Shown piece by piece: positions 18,388-26,607 of a stretch of 47,602 bases of DNA. This DNA is from an uncultured Pseudomonadales bacterium (GTDB lineage Bacteria; Pseudomonadota; Gammaproteobacteria; Pseudomonadales; Porticoccaceae): the NCBI GenBank assembly GCA_905478975.1, contig CAJQKW010000119.1:1-47602 (forward strand), in the 5' to 3' direction. The number at the start of each line of letters is the position of its first letter. Positions within the stretch are counted from its first letter, which is position 1. The position numbers and the translations under genes were made by a program. The notes below the pieces were generated by a model. It worked only from the letters and a program-made list of their open reading frames with translations, did no database searches and was not told the DNA's origin.

Positions 18388-18894
18388 ATGTTTAAATTCA
18401 AAAAAGACACTGATATAAGTGGTTCTGCAGTGAATAAACCGTCTCGTGGCTCAAGTGAAATTGCCAAAAGAGGTTCGGTATCTATTGGAGGTAAAACTAT
18501 GATTGGTTCAACTGTTGTTATTGATGGGAATATTACCAGCGCTGAAGATTTAATTATTGAAGGCAAAGTCTCCGGCACTATTACTGCCACTGAGCATGAA
18601 GTGACAGTGGGTCAGGCAGGTCAGTTAAAGGCCAATATCAGCGCCAAAATTGTGCGCATAGAAGGTAAGGTCGAAGGCGATATTTCTGGCGGCGAAAAAG
18701 TAATTATTTCAAAAACCGGCAATGTGCTTGGCAATATTGATGCCCCCCGCGTGACATTAGAAGATGGTGCCAAGTTTAAAGGCAGCATTGCTATGGATCC
18801 GGATGAGCAGCCAGCGGTTAAGGCTGTGCGCAGCGGTAAGTCAGATCTTTTTCCAGCCAGTGCAGTAGCCGCTGATAATTCGAAAGCGTCCTAA
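18388..18894 (+). CDS. Bactofilin (polymer-forming cytoskeletal protein)
   Basis: A 168-residue bactofilin. The core (about residues 30-135) is a run of short repeating beta turns such as IGSTVVIDGNITSAEDLIIEGKV, split by GTI and GEGD-like turns, typical of the right-handed beta-helix that polymerises without nucleotide. The flanks are low-complexity and charged: FKFKKDTD at the start and a Ser/Ala/Lys tail. Bactofilins organise cell-wall synthesis, stalks or polar complexes. The ATG at 18388 has GGGA six bases upstream; the in-frame TTG at 18376 lies inside that site. No M23 peptidase partner is adjacent; the next gene is an unrecognised protein. Confidence 0.92.
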   Translation: MFKFKKDTDISGSAVNKPSRGSSEIAKRGSVSIGGKTMIGSTVVIDGNITSAEDLIIEGKVSGTITATEHEVTVGQAGQLKANISAKIVRIEGKVEGDISGGEKVIISKTGNVLGNIDAPRVTLEDGAKFKGSIAMDPDEQPAVKAVRSGKSDLFPASAVAADNSKAS

Positions 18895-18953
18895 ACGGCG
18901 AGTTGAGAACAGCGGGCGGCAAGTAATGGGCAGCATGTAATGGAAAGCAAATA

Positions 18954-19622
18954 GTGTTTAGATCGCGGGTCGAAAAGGTAGCAGTTGCATCTGCCACTTC
19001 TCAGGACTACGCCCTGTGTACAATGTTGCATAGCAATCTTGCTGCTGCCATGTTTGACTCGCTACAGACTGACAAACGCCTAGTAGTCTTAGATGTGGGT
19101 ATGGCCATGGCCGCCACTGTGGATTTTTTCAGTCAGTTTAAAAGCAAACTACTCTTTGTCGACCTCTACTCCGAAGCCTTTGTCTCCGAGATCAATGAGG
19201 AGGTCAGCCACCAGCAGCTGGTGGAGCAGTTCCGCCAGGCTTTGGCCATCGACGATAACTGCATTATTGATATCTGTCTGTTCTGGGACTTCTTTAACTA
19301 TCTCGACGGCACCTTAATAAAAGCCTTTATTGAAGCACTACACCCCTATGTCGACGAACACACCCGTGGCTTTGGTCTCGGGGCGCTCAATTCCCGCTGT
19401 CAGCTACCAAATTCTTGTTACGGCCTGATGACCGAGGACAAATTGACCCAGTGCCCTCGCAGCGACGAACAGCGACCGGTCTACCCCCACTCCCAGCGCG
19501 ATCTCAACAGTCATCTAGACTACTTTGAAATCAATAAAAGCCGCCTGATGTCCGATGGTCGGGTGGAATATCTGATTACCCGCTGCAATGATTCTGTACG
19601 AGTGAAAAAGCCGATTTTTTGA
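18954..19622 (+). CDS. Unrecognised protein, possible Rossmann/methyltransferase-like fold
   Basis: A 222-residue soluble protein I cannot place in a family. Residues 40-75 (LVVLDVGMAMAATVDFFSQF followed by LLFVDLYSEA) resemble the first beta-alpha-beta unit of class I SAM-dependent methyltransferases: a beta strand, a glycine turn and an acidic residue after the second strand. The usual GxGxG is reduced to a single glycine, so binding of SAM is uncertain. It carries six cysteines and no signal peptide. The start is GTG at 18954, with GGAAAG six bases upstream. It lies 59 bp after the bactofilin gene and may be co-transcribed with it. Confidence 0.6.
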   Translation: MFRSRVEKVAVASATSQDYALCTMLHSNLAAAMFDSLQTDKRLVVLDVGMAMAATVDFFSQFKSKLLFVDLYSEAFVSEINEEVSHQQLVEQFRQALAIDDNCIIDICLFWDFFNYLDGTLIKAFIEALHPYVDEHTRGFGLGALNSRCQLPNSCYGLMTEDKLTQCPRSDEQRPVYPHSQRDLNSHLDYFEINKSRLMSDGRVEYLITRCNDSVRVKKPIF

Positions 19623-19757
19623 GCGCCAGCCTCTGCGGATTTGGTTACACTGCGACCCTCTTTTTTAAATCATATTCTATAGCTTTACCGATCTGCACTC
19701 AGCGGGCAGACCAAATAACAATAATAACCGTCTTAAAATGGGCGGCAGGGGAAATCT

Positions 19758-20474
19758 ATGAAGCAGGCAATTATCGTTGGCGCCAGTTCCGGGCTGGGTT
19801 GGGAGTTGGCAATACAGCTGGCGGACAAAGGTTATCAGTTGGGTGTTATGGGCCGCCGTGAAGGCCTGCTCCATGAGTTGGTGGAGAAATTGCCGGGCAC
19901 CCATTTTGTTCAAGCTACAGATGTCACCAACGCGGAACAGTCCCAGACTGAACTGGAAGAATTAATTACTCGCATGGGGGATGTGGAACTTATCGTCCTG
20001 AGTTCCGGTGTCGGCCTTTTTGAACATAAACTTGAATGGGTCGCTGAGCGGGAAATGATCGACGTTAATGTCCGCGGTTTTGCGGCTCTGACGATTGTTG
20101 CCATGGAGTACTTTACTCAGCGCGGCGCAGGGCATTTGGCGGGCATATCCTCGATGGCCGCCCACATATTTGGAGCTAAGACGGTCACCTATCACGCCAC
20201 CAAAGCCTTTGTTTCAAACTATCTTGCCGGCATGCGTCAGCGCGCGATTCGCAGCGGGCTGCCGATTACCATTACCACCATTGAACCGGGGTTTGTTAAA
20301 ACGCCGATGGTCCATGGCAACCCTATGTGGATGGCACCAGTGGAAAAGGGCGTTGCCCAGATGGTCACTGGGTTATTGAAAAAGAAAAGCCATATCTTTA
20401 TCACCAAGCGCTGGCGCTATGTGGCGTTTGTGGTCGACCTAATGCCCCAGTGGTTGCTGTGTAAGTTTTTGTAA
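19758..20474 (+). CDS. Short-chain dehydrogenase/reductase (SDR)
   Basis: A 238-residue classical SDR. Cofactor motif GASSGLG (8-14) is followed by the arginine pair MGRR (31-34), suggesting preference for NADP(H). The catalytic set is Ser131/132 with Tyr145 and Lys149 in YHATK. The C-terminus is hydrophobic (WRYVAFVVDLMPQWLLCKFL), which may anchor it to the membrane. AGGGGA precedes the ATG. The substrate is unknown; membrane-tailed SDRs often act on lipids or retinoid-like compounds. Confidence 0.88.
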   Translation: MKQAIIVGASSGLGWELAIQLADKGYQLGVMGRREGLLHELVEKLPGTHFVQATDVTNAEQSQTELEELITRMGDVELIVLSSGVGLFEHKLEWVAEREMIDVNVRGFAALTIVAMEYFTQRGAGHLAGISSMAAHIFGAKTVTYHATKAFVSNYLAGMRQRAIRSGLPITITTIEPGFVKTPMVHGNPMWMAPVEKGVAQMVTGLLKKKSHIFITKRWRYVAFVVDLMPQWLLCKFL

Positions 20475-20548
20475 CCGCTACGGCTATATTGGGCTATTGT
20501 AAAAGCCGATAGAGTTATTTTTGCATCCAGTAAGCTAGCGAGTCGATC

Positions 20549-21265
20549 ATGAGTAGGAATAATCGAGCCCTGAAAGTTGCCACCCTGCGTGGCGTTATCG
20601 ATATGCTACCTCTGAGTTTGGCCGTGCTGCCCTGGGGTATTTTGTTTGGTTCCCTGGCGGTGCAGCGGGGTTTTAGCTGGCTCGAAGCTCAGCTGTTTTC
20701 CGGGATTATTTTTGGTGGTGCGGTACAGATCGTCACCGTGGAATTAATCGCCGATAACAGCTCACTGCTGACGGTATTGGTTACCGCCTTTATTATCAGT
20801 TCCCGGCACTTTCTCTATGGTCTTTCTCTGCGAGAACGGCTCAGTCCACAGCCACTGCGCTGGCGTCTGAGTTTTGGATTTCTGCTCACCGACGAGCTGT
20901 TTGCTCTCTCGGGTCATCGTCGCGCCTATATTGGGAAATTACGTCTGTATTATGGCTTAGCTGCCGGTGGCAGCTTTTATCTGGCCTGGAACCTGTGGAC
21001 CTTTATTGGCATTGTCGCCGGTGCGTCGCTGCCGGATCTAACAGATTTAGGACTCGACTTTGCCATTGCTGCTACCTTTATAGCCTTGGTGGTTCCCGGG
21101 GTTAAGTCTCTGGCGACCCTGTCAGCAGTACTAACCGCAGCCACGGCGTCGGTTTTTTTCACCCTCTGGCATTTTGAGCTGGGATTGATCTGTGCGGCAC
21201 TGCTCGCTATGACGGTGGGTTATACAGTGAATAAACTCAGGGGCAACGCGGGGGATGGGCCATGA
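20549..21265 (+). CDS. azlC: AzlC-family branched-chain amino acid exporter, large subunit
   Basis: A 238-residue membrane protein with the AzlC signature: LPLSLAVLPWGILFGSLAVQRG near residue 22, then FSGIIFGGAVQIVTVELIA and FIISSRHFLYGLSL. AzlC with AzlD forms a branched-chain amino acid exporter (YgaZH in E. coli). The stop overlaps the azlD start by four bases (ATGA), so the two subunits are translationally coupled. Its cargo here is inferred from the family only. Confidence 0.9.
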   Translation: MSRNNRALKVATLRGVIDMLPLSLAVLPWGILFGSLAVQRGFSWLEAQLFSGIIFGGAVQIVTVELIADNSSLLTVLVTAFIISSRHFLYGLSLRERLSPQPLRWRLSFGFLLTDELFALSGHRRAYIGKLRLYYGLAAGGSFYLAWNLWTFIGIVAGASLPDLTDLGLDFAIAATFIALVVPGVKSLATLSAVLTAATASVFFTLWHFELGLICAALLAMTVGYTVNKLRGNAGDGP

Positions 21266-21573
21266 TAATACTGACTATCTTGCTGTTGGCCTCTATCACC
21301 TTCGGTACTCGCTATCTATTCCTTGAGGGCCGATTGCCAGTCCGCCTCGGCCCCAATCTGCGCCTGCTACTCAGTTACAGTGGGCCATCTGTACTGGCGG
21401 CTATTCTTGCGCCGATTCTACTGGTGCGTAATGACCAACTCTACCTGAGTATCACCAACCCCTATCTATGGGGTGCAGCGGCGGCTATTACTGCGGCCTA
21501 TAAAACCGGTAATATTTACTGGACGATTGGCGCTGGCATGCTAGTATTTATCGCATCTGGCCAATTAGTCTAG
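21262..21573 (+). CDS. azlD: AzlD-family exporter, small subunit
   Basis: A 103-residue protein with about four membrane helices. TFGTRYLFLEGRLPVRLGPNL and the following LLSYSGPSVLAAILAPILLV match the AzlD/YgaH small subunit (given as two separate landmarks). It overlaps azlC by four bases. The pair should act as one exporter. Confidence 0.88.
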   Translation: MIILTILLLASITFGTRYLFLEGRLPVRLGPNLRLLLSYSGPSVLAAILAPILLVRNDQLYLSITNPYLWGAAAAITAAYKTGNIYWTIGAGMLVFIASGQLV

Positions 21574-21692
21574 GGTCTGAGTTTTCAGAGTTCTAGCTTC
21601 TTTGAGAACGCTGTGGTCACCAAAATTCCCTGTTTTGTCACTGTAGATACGTCTTCACTGTGCGTAGTAAATCATACTGCTGTGAGAACAAG

Positions 21693-21712
21693 GCCGTTTT
21701 GTTATGAACGGC
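21693..21712 (+). terminator. Hairpin between azlD and acyl-CoA dehydrogenase
   Basis: GCCGTT (21693-21698) and AACGGC (21707-21712) pair around an eight-base loop, in the 202-bp gap after azlD. There is no T tract after it, so it is a weak terminator candidate or part of the leader of the next gene. Confidence 0.3.
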
Positions 21713-21775
21713 TTAAGAGATTAGTTTAACCGCTGGCCTAAAGGGCGAGCCTAAAAAGACCGAGAGATCCTGATT

Positions 21776-22918
21776 ATGATTCCACGTAACCTATATGATT
21801 CCGACCACGATATGTTCCGCGACACAGTGCGTAAATTTCTTGAAGTGGAAGCAGTGCCACACCACGCCCAGTGGGAAAAAGATGGCATGGTCAGCGACGA
21901 AATCTGGTTGAAGGCTGGCGAACAGGGCTTTTTATGTCCCACTGTGCCTGAAGAGTATGGCGGTGTTGGTGTCGATTTCCGCTACAACTGTATTGTTAAT
22001 GAAGAGATTGGTCACGCTGGCTGCACTGGCTTGGGCTGGACTCTGCACTCGGATATCGCGGTTCCCTATATAGTTCGCTACGGCAGTGAAGAGCAGAAGC
22101 AGCGCTTTTTGCCACGCTGTGTGTCCGGTGAGTTGATTACGGCGATTGCCATGACTGAGCCCAGCGCGGGTTCCGATCTCCAAGGTACCAAAACCACCGC
22201 AGTGCTCGACGGTGATGAGTGGGTTCTGAATGGTTCCAAGACCTTTATTACCAACGGTCAAAAATCCGGTTTGGTGATTGTGGTGGCCAAGACCGATGTC
22301 AATGCGGGTTCAAAAGGTATCAGTCTATTTTTGGTTGAAGCGGGCACGCCAGGATTTACTAAGGGTCAAAATCTTGAGAAGTTGGGTTTAAAAGCCCAGG
22401 ATACTTCTGAGCTGTTTTTCCAAGATGTGAGAATTCCCAAAGACAATCTGCTTGGCGAAGAGGGTCGTGGCTTTATCTATCTGATGCAGGACCTGCCCCA
22501 GGAGAGACTTTCTGTCGCGGTGAGTGCCAATGGCATGTGTCAGGCGGTCATGCAGTCCACTGTCGACTATGTCAAAGAGCGCAAAGCTTTTGGTACCAAT
22601 GTGGCGTCGTTTCAAAATACCCAGTTTAAGCTTGCTGAGTTATCGGCGGAAGTCAGTTGCGCGGAAGTGTATTTGGATCGTTGTACTGAGCTGCTGATTG
22701 AAGATAAATTGGATACGGTGACCGCTTCAAAGCTCAAGTTACTGACCACTGATCTACAGTGCAAGGTCGCGGATGAATGTCTACAGCTATTTGGCGGTTG
22801 GGGCTATATGTGGGAATACCCAGTTTGTCGTGCCTTTGCTGATGCGCGAGTGCAGCGGATTTATGCGGGTAGCAATGAGATTATGAAGCTGATTATTTCG
22901 CGTGATTTATTGAAATGA
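21776..22918 (+). CDS. Acyl-CoA dehydrogenase
   Basis: A 380-residue FAD-dependent dehydrogenase that introduces the alpha-beta double bond into an acyl-CoA. Family motifs are ITAIAMTEPSAGSDL (121-135), NGSKTFITNG (152-161) and LFGGWGYMWEYPV near the end. The usual YEGT glutamate is replaced by Ala (YAGSNEIMK), but a glutamate is present at the alternative base position, Glu243 in PQERL, as in isovaleryl-CoA and long-chain acyl-CoA dehydrogenases. The substrate is therefore more likely long-chain or branched than medium-chain. It stands alone between two intergenic gaps. Confidence 0.92.
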   Translation: MIPRNLYDSDHDMFRDTVRKFLEVEAVPHHAQWEKDGMVSDEIWLKAGEQGFLCPTVPEEYGGVGVDFRYNCIVNEEIGHAGCTGLGWTLHSDIAVPYIVRYGSEEQKQRFLPRCVSGELITAIAMTEPSAGSDLQGTKTTAVLDGDEWVLNGSKTFITNGQKSGLVIVVAKTDVNAGSKGISLFLVEAGTPGFTKGQNLEKLGLKAQDTSELFFQDVRIPKDNLLGEEGRGFIYLMQDLPQERLSVAVSANGMCQAVMQSTVDYVKERKAFGTNVASFQNTQFKLAELSAEVSCAEVYLDRCTELLIEDKLDTVTASKLKLLTTDLQCKVADECLQLFGGWGYMWEYPVCRAFADARVQRIYAGSNEIMKLIISRDLLK

Positions 22919-22973
22919 CTGCTCACTCATAGCCATCTCGATCTCCGCTCCTGTAACCCTGGCCTCCACTCCT

Positions 22974-23092
22974 GTCATCCCGACCGCAGTGGAGGGATCT
23001 CCCACAGCTGGCAGCAGACTAATAATGTTGTAAGGTTTTTTCGAGGCAGATGCCAGATGCGGGAGATCCTTCGGCTGCGCTCAGGATGACAA
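22974..23092. repeat. Paired inverted intergenic repeat (GTCATCCCGA family)
   Basis: A forward copy GTCATCCCGACCGCAGTGGA (22974-22993, continuing GGGATCTCCCA) and an inverted copy (CGGGAGATCCTTCGGCTGCG at 23060-23079, continuing CTCAGGATGAC to 23090) face each other across about 55 bases. The arms match at most positions. This is the best-preserved pair of the family in the window, and sits between two convergent genes. Confidence 0.75.
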
Positions 23093-23121
23093 TATGGGGT
23101 GGCTAACCGACCCGACCAACC

Positions 23122-23859
23122 TCAGTCCTTATAGGACGAATCAATCTTATCAATAATCCGCGTCATAGCTTTAAACTCCAACTCCCCAGCTGGCCGCCCC
23201 ATACTCTGCATCGCCATCAACTGCTCAGTCCGCGCTAGGACTTCAGCTGACACCGGAATCAGCGGCTTACCCGTCGCATCACAGGCTACCTGAACCTCAC
23301 AGGAACGCTGTAGCGCCCACATATTCATAAAGGCCTCAGGAATAGTGCGACCACAGGTTAATAAACCGTGGTTGCGCAAAATCAGCATATTCTTGTCGCC
23401 CATATTGCCCAGCAAGCGCGGCTTCTCATCGTCCATCACGGTGATGCCTTCAAAGTCATGATAGGCAACTCGACCTCTCAGCAGCGCGGAGTAAAAGTTA
23501 TCCGTACGCAACCCTTCCTCAGAACAGGCCACGGCCATACCGGCATCAGTGTGGACATGGGTAATGCAGTGCACGTCTTTGCGAGCACCATGAATGGCAG
23601 TGTGAATAATAATGCCCGCGGGATTAACTGCGTAGTCAGTAGGCTCAACAATATTGCCATCAATATCCACTTTAACCAGATTAGAGGCAGTCACTTCACT
23701 GTAATGTAGGCCGTAAGGATTGATTAAAAAATGCTCCTGATCGCCGGGCACTTTCATAGTGATATGGTTGAAAATCATCTCCGACCAGCCGAGATAATCA
23801 AAAATTCGATAGCATGCTGCCAGTTGAATGCGCAGTTCTTGTTCTGTTTGTCCTGCCAT
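23122..23859 (-). CDS. Class II aldolase/adducin family protein
   Basis: A 245-residue protein with the zinc-dependent class II aldolase fold. Metal ligands are expected in CITHVHTDAG (two His) and in the later LILRNHGLLTCGRTI, with an Asn/Gly-rich phosphate loop replaced by LINPYGLHYSEVT. Relatives include fuculose-phosphate aldolase, ribulose-5-phosphate epimerase and decarboxylases, but this sub-branch (GWSEMIFNHITMKVPG at the start) is mostly uncharacterised. Its ATG overlaps the stop of the upstream PhnA-like gene by one base, so it is the last gene of a leftward run. Confidence 0.85.
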   Translation of the reverse strand: MAGQTEQELRIQLAACYRIFDYLGWSEMIFNHITMKVPGDQEHFLINPYGLHYSEVTASNLVKVDIDGNIVEPTDYAVNPAGIIIHTAIHGARKDVHCITHVHTDAGMAVACSEEGLRTDNFYSALLRGRVAYHDFEGITVMDDEKPRLLGNMGDKNMLILRNHGLLTCGRTIPEAFMNMWALQRSCEVQVACDATGKPLIPVSAEVLARTEQLMAMQSMGRPAGELEFKAMTRIIDKIDSSYKD

Positions 23860-24431
23860 TAGCTCACCCTCTTTACAAACTTGGTTAAGATTACGATCTG
23901 TGTGCCGTTGACACGGCCTTCTATATGCTCAGGGTTGCTCTGCACCAGTGAAATATTACGCACTGCTGTTCCGCGCTTGCCGGTAAAGCTGGTTCCCTTA
24001 ACATCCAGATCCTTTATTAATGTCACTGTATCACCAGCGCTAAGTACTGCGCCGTTACTGTCTTTATGAATAACCGCATCCTCTTCGGGCTCGGCTTCAG
24101 TCCCAGACTTTGCCCAGGCGAGAGTCTGGTCGTCCAGATACATCATATCCAACAACTCTTGCGGCCAGCCCTCGGCACTGAGACGAGTGAGCATGCGCCA
24201 AGCCATGACCTGAACCGCGGGTACCTGTGACCACATGCTGTCATTGAGGCAGCGCCAGTGATTGACGTCAACCTTGTCTGGATTATTGATCTGATCGATA
24301 CAGATGTCACAGGCTAGCAGTGACTCTTCAGTGTTGCCGTCGCTATGGGGTGGCACTTCATAGGCAGAGAGATTTTCGCTGTTAGCGCAAAGTTCGCAGG
24401 CTGAACCGCTGCGGCTGTGAAGATCGGTCAT
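23859..24431 (-). CDS. PhnA-domain protein (YjdM-like) with zinc ribbon
   Basis: A 190-residue protein. The N-terminus holds two Cys pairs (CELC near residue 13 and CDIC near 40) forming a zinc ribbon. The last 75 residues (from VIHKDSNGAVL through DTVTLIKDLDVKGTSF to ILTKFVKR) match the PhnA/YjdM SH3-like domain of E. coli. The middle section (about 55-110) is extra relative to the 111-residue E. coli protein. PhnA-type proteins were once linked to phosphonate use, but that link is doubtful and their function is unknown. Coupled by one base to the aldolase gene downstream. Confidence 0.85.
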   Translation of the reverse strand: MTDLHSRSGSACELCANSENLSAYEVPPHSDGNTEESLLACDICIDQINNPDKVDVNHWRCLNDSMWSQVPAVQVMAWRMLTRLSAEGWPQELLDMMYLDDQTLAWAKSGTEAEPEEDAVIHKDSNGAVLSAGDTVTLIKDLDVKGTSFTGKRGTAVRNISLVQSNPEHIEGRVNGTQIVILTKFVKRVS

Positions 24432-24479
24432 AGGGGCGGGCTACTTGTGTTGAGTTATTTGGCCACAGTATAGGCGGCT

Positions 24480-25487
24480 TTACGCCAGCGCAGCAATCAA
24501 GCTCTTAGCCGCCGCCCAGCCGGATAACACTGCACCTTCAAAGCGTGGCCCGGCAAAGGCATCGCCGGCCAGAGCCAAGGGTGGCAGATCGGTAGATTCG
24601 CTGAGTAACATACAGGCTTCAGGGTCCACTACTGAGGGCTTGCTGTAACGCCAGCCGTGAACCTGATATTCAGTAACCTTTGCATTGCCGAGATAGGGTG
24701 CTGCTGCATCAATGAGTTTTTGCCCTATGAGTATTTTGTCGTCGTCATAATGTTCGGCACTAAAGCCGCCGCTGCCATGAATGGTCACTGCGGGAATCTT
24801 CGAGACACCTTTTTGCAGATTGTCACTGATCCAGCCAATTGGGCCTTCATCAAATGCGGTTGCACCGGGGGCTGGGATAGCCGTTGGGCCGTCAAGCACT
24901 GCCATCACTGCAATACAGGCTTCGTAATCAATACGATCAAGGCGCGCCTGCTTGTCCGCTGGTACTGGAATATTCCCCGAGGCGAGCAGGTCGAGGGTCT
25001 GTGGCACAGGTGAGGTAATTAACAGCGCCTTGGCGCTTATGGTATCGCCATTATCCAATGCCGCTGACCAGAGTTGATTATCTTGGGTGATGCTGTCGAC
25101 TCTAGTGGTGCGCAGCACATTCATATCCGTCGCCAGATATTTTGCCACCGCAGTCATGGTGGGCACGCCGCGATATCGTGGGTGGCCATTGGGATGTCCC
25201 GGGTAGCTGCTGTACCACTCTTCGGCGACACCGGCGTCGATCCACTCGGCAACACTGGCTTTAAAGCGCGAATCTCGGGCGGTCATAAATTGCGCACCGT
25301 GATCAAAGGTGGCATCGCCAATACGACGTCCTGCCAGGCGACCGCCGAGGCCTCGGCCCTTATCGACGACCAACACATTGAGGCCCGCTTGGTGCAAATC
25401 ATTTGCCGCGCTGAGTCCGGCAAGGCCGGCGCCAATAATAAGAACATCCCAAATGACGGGACTGTTGCTGTCGGTGGAGGAGGGCAT
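24480..25487 (-). CDS. Renalase-like FAD-dependent oxidoreductase
   Basis: A 335-residue flavoprotein. The N-terminal Rossmann motif is IIGAGLAGLSAA (Gly19, Gly21, Gly24), with the acidic residue of VVDKGRGLGGRLAGRR, and the substrate-side GATFDHGAQFMTARD. The C-terminal FAD motif is LALAGDAFAGPRFEGAVLSG. This pattern matches the renalase-like family, often mislabelled amine oxidase or photolyase-linked. Bacterial renalase oxidises isomeric dihydro-NAD(P), a repair function, but whether this copy does so is unknown. A DUF2256 gene lies 28 bp upstream on the same strand. Confidence 0.88.
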   Translation of the reverse strand: MPSSTDSNSPVIWDVLIIGAGLAGLSAANDLHQAGLNVLVVDKGRGLGGRLAGRRIGDATFDHGAQFMTARDSRFKASVAEWIDAGVAEEWYSSYPGHPNGHPRYRGVPTMTAVAKYLATDMNVLRTTRVDSITQDNQLWSAALDNGDTISAKALLITSPVPQTLDLLASGNIPVPADKQARLDRIDYEACIAVMAVLDGPTAIPAPGATAFDEGPIGWISDNLQKGVSKIPAVTIHGSGGFSAEHYDDDKILIGQKLIDAAAPYLGNAKVTEYQVHGWRYSKPSVVDPEACMLLSESTDLPPLALAGDAFAGPRFEGAVLSGWAAAKSLIAALA

Positions 25488-25515
25488 ATTTAAGAGTCTT
25501 ATTGGTTAGGTCTTG

Positions 25516-25677
25516 TTAGTTAGAGTGCTCGGATTTGTTTCGCGCGGCTTTGCATTTAACCGAACAAAAGCGCACTTCATCCCAGCAGCGCTGCCACTTT
25601 TTTCGCCAGACAAAAGGGCGCTCGCAGACTGGGCAGATCTTGCTCGGGAGGTCAGACTTTTTACGCATACTAGGCAT
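25516..25677 (-). CDS. DUF2256 small zinc-binding protein
   Basis: A 53-residue protein. It has CPVC at residues 15-18, then RPFVWRKKW, and a second Cys pair (Cys38, Cys42) in WDEVRFCSVKCK. This is the full DUF2256 pattern, probably a zinc ribbon. In other bacteria DUF2256 genes often accompany cryptochrome or photolyase-related flavoproteins; here the neighbour 28 bp downstream is a renalase-like flavoprotein. The ATG at 25677 is chosen as the longest start; ATG at 25668 is also possible. Neither has a strong ribosome site. Confidence 0.9.
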   Translation of the reverse strand: MPSMRKKSDLPSKICPVCERPFVWRKKWQRCWDEVRFCSVKCKAARNKSEHSN

Positions 25678-25723
25678 GGGCGGATTATCGCAGGTTTTGC
25701 TATTGGTTGACTGACCTATATAT

Positions 25724-26554
25724 CTAGGCGGCTTCTAACTTGCTGCCCTGCAAGGTAATTCGATGCATCAGTCGCATCTGCCCCTGGTAATCGTTGTCGG
25801 CCTGATGCCAGGTGCAGCGATTATCCCAAAAGGTAATTGAACCCGGCAGCCAATTAAAGCTGCAAGTGAACTCTGGCTGCGCCACATGAGCATAGAGTTC
25901 ATCCAATAACTCGCGGCTCTTATCAAACTCCCAACCTTCAAATTGAATAGTGTGGCCGGGATTAACATAGAGCACCTTGCGGCCGCTCTGAGGATGAATG
26001 ATCACCACCGGGTGGGTGGCGTCGCCAACACGATCCATACCGCCCAGCTGATCTTTTAGGTCGGTAAATCGGTAGAGACCATTTTCGCCGTACAGGTGTG
26101 TATTGGAGTGAACCGCGCGCAAACCCTCAAGGCGTTTTTTAAGATTATCTGGTAGTGCGTCATAGGCCGCGGCCAAGTTGGCAAACTGGGTATTGCCGCC
26201 GGTCTCTGGGAGTGTTCGGGCGACCAAGATAGAACCCAGTGCTGGAATATCGTCATAGGAATGGTCTGTGTGCCAGCCGCCACCTATATTGGTTTGCTGG
26301 TTTTTTTCTTTGCGCACTTCGGCAATCAGCGGGGATTCGTCGGTGGTTTTGAAGAATTTATTCACCACGATCTTGCCGAAGCGGTTGGCGAAGCGCAGAT
26401 GTTCTTCTGGAGGTAGTTCTTGATCGCGAAAAAACAGTAGGCCATGTTCAGTGAAGGCCGCGCGCAGCTGCTCTAGTTGAGTGTCACTCATGGTAGCCAG
26501 TTGCAGATCGCTGACAACTGCACCGCAGTTGGGGGAGAAGGGGGTCACTTTCAT
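25724..26554 (-). CDS. TauD/TfdA family 2-oxoglutarate-dependent dioxygenase
   Basis: A 276-residue Fe(II)/2-oxoglutarate oxygenase. The iron triad is His95 and Asp97 (WHTDHS) with His250 (WDNRCTWH), and Arg261 sits eleven residues after His250, where TauD's 2-oxoglutarate-binding Arg lies. The family uses 2-oxoglutarate and O2 to hydroxylate taurine, phenoxyacetates, sulfates and others; the motifs do not decide among them. It is the first gene of a leftward run leading to the DUF2256, FAD, PhnA-like and aldolase genes, 46 bp before the first of them. Confidence 0.9.
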   Translation of the reverse strand: MKVTPFSPNCGAVVSDLQLATMSDTQLEQLRAAFTEHGLLFFRDQELPPEEHLRFANRFGKIVVNKFFKTTDESPLIAEVRKEKNQQTNIGGGWHTDHSYDDIPALGSILVARTLPETGGNTQFANLAAAYDALPDNLKKRLEGLRAVHSNTHLYGENGLYRFTDLKDQLGGMDRVGDATHPVVIIHPQSGRKVLYVNPGHTIQFEGWEFDKSRELLDELYAHVAQPEFTCSFNWLPGSITFWDNRCTWHQADNDYQGQMRLMHRITLQGSKLEAA

Positions 26555-26607
26555 AGATGACTTCTTATTGTTTTTATTTGTGGGTTATTTGAGCACTTTT
26601 TGTTGTG

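Noticed and set aside
21776-22918. Acyl-CoA dehydrogenase apparently lacking its catalytic glutamate (YAGS instead of YEGT)
   Set aside because: The alternative base position used by isovaleryl- and long-chain enzymes is filled by Glu243 in PQERL, so the enzyme is probably active.
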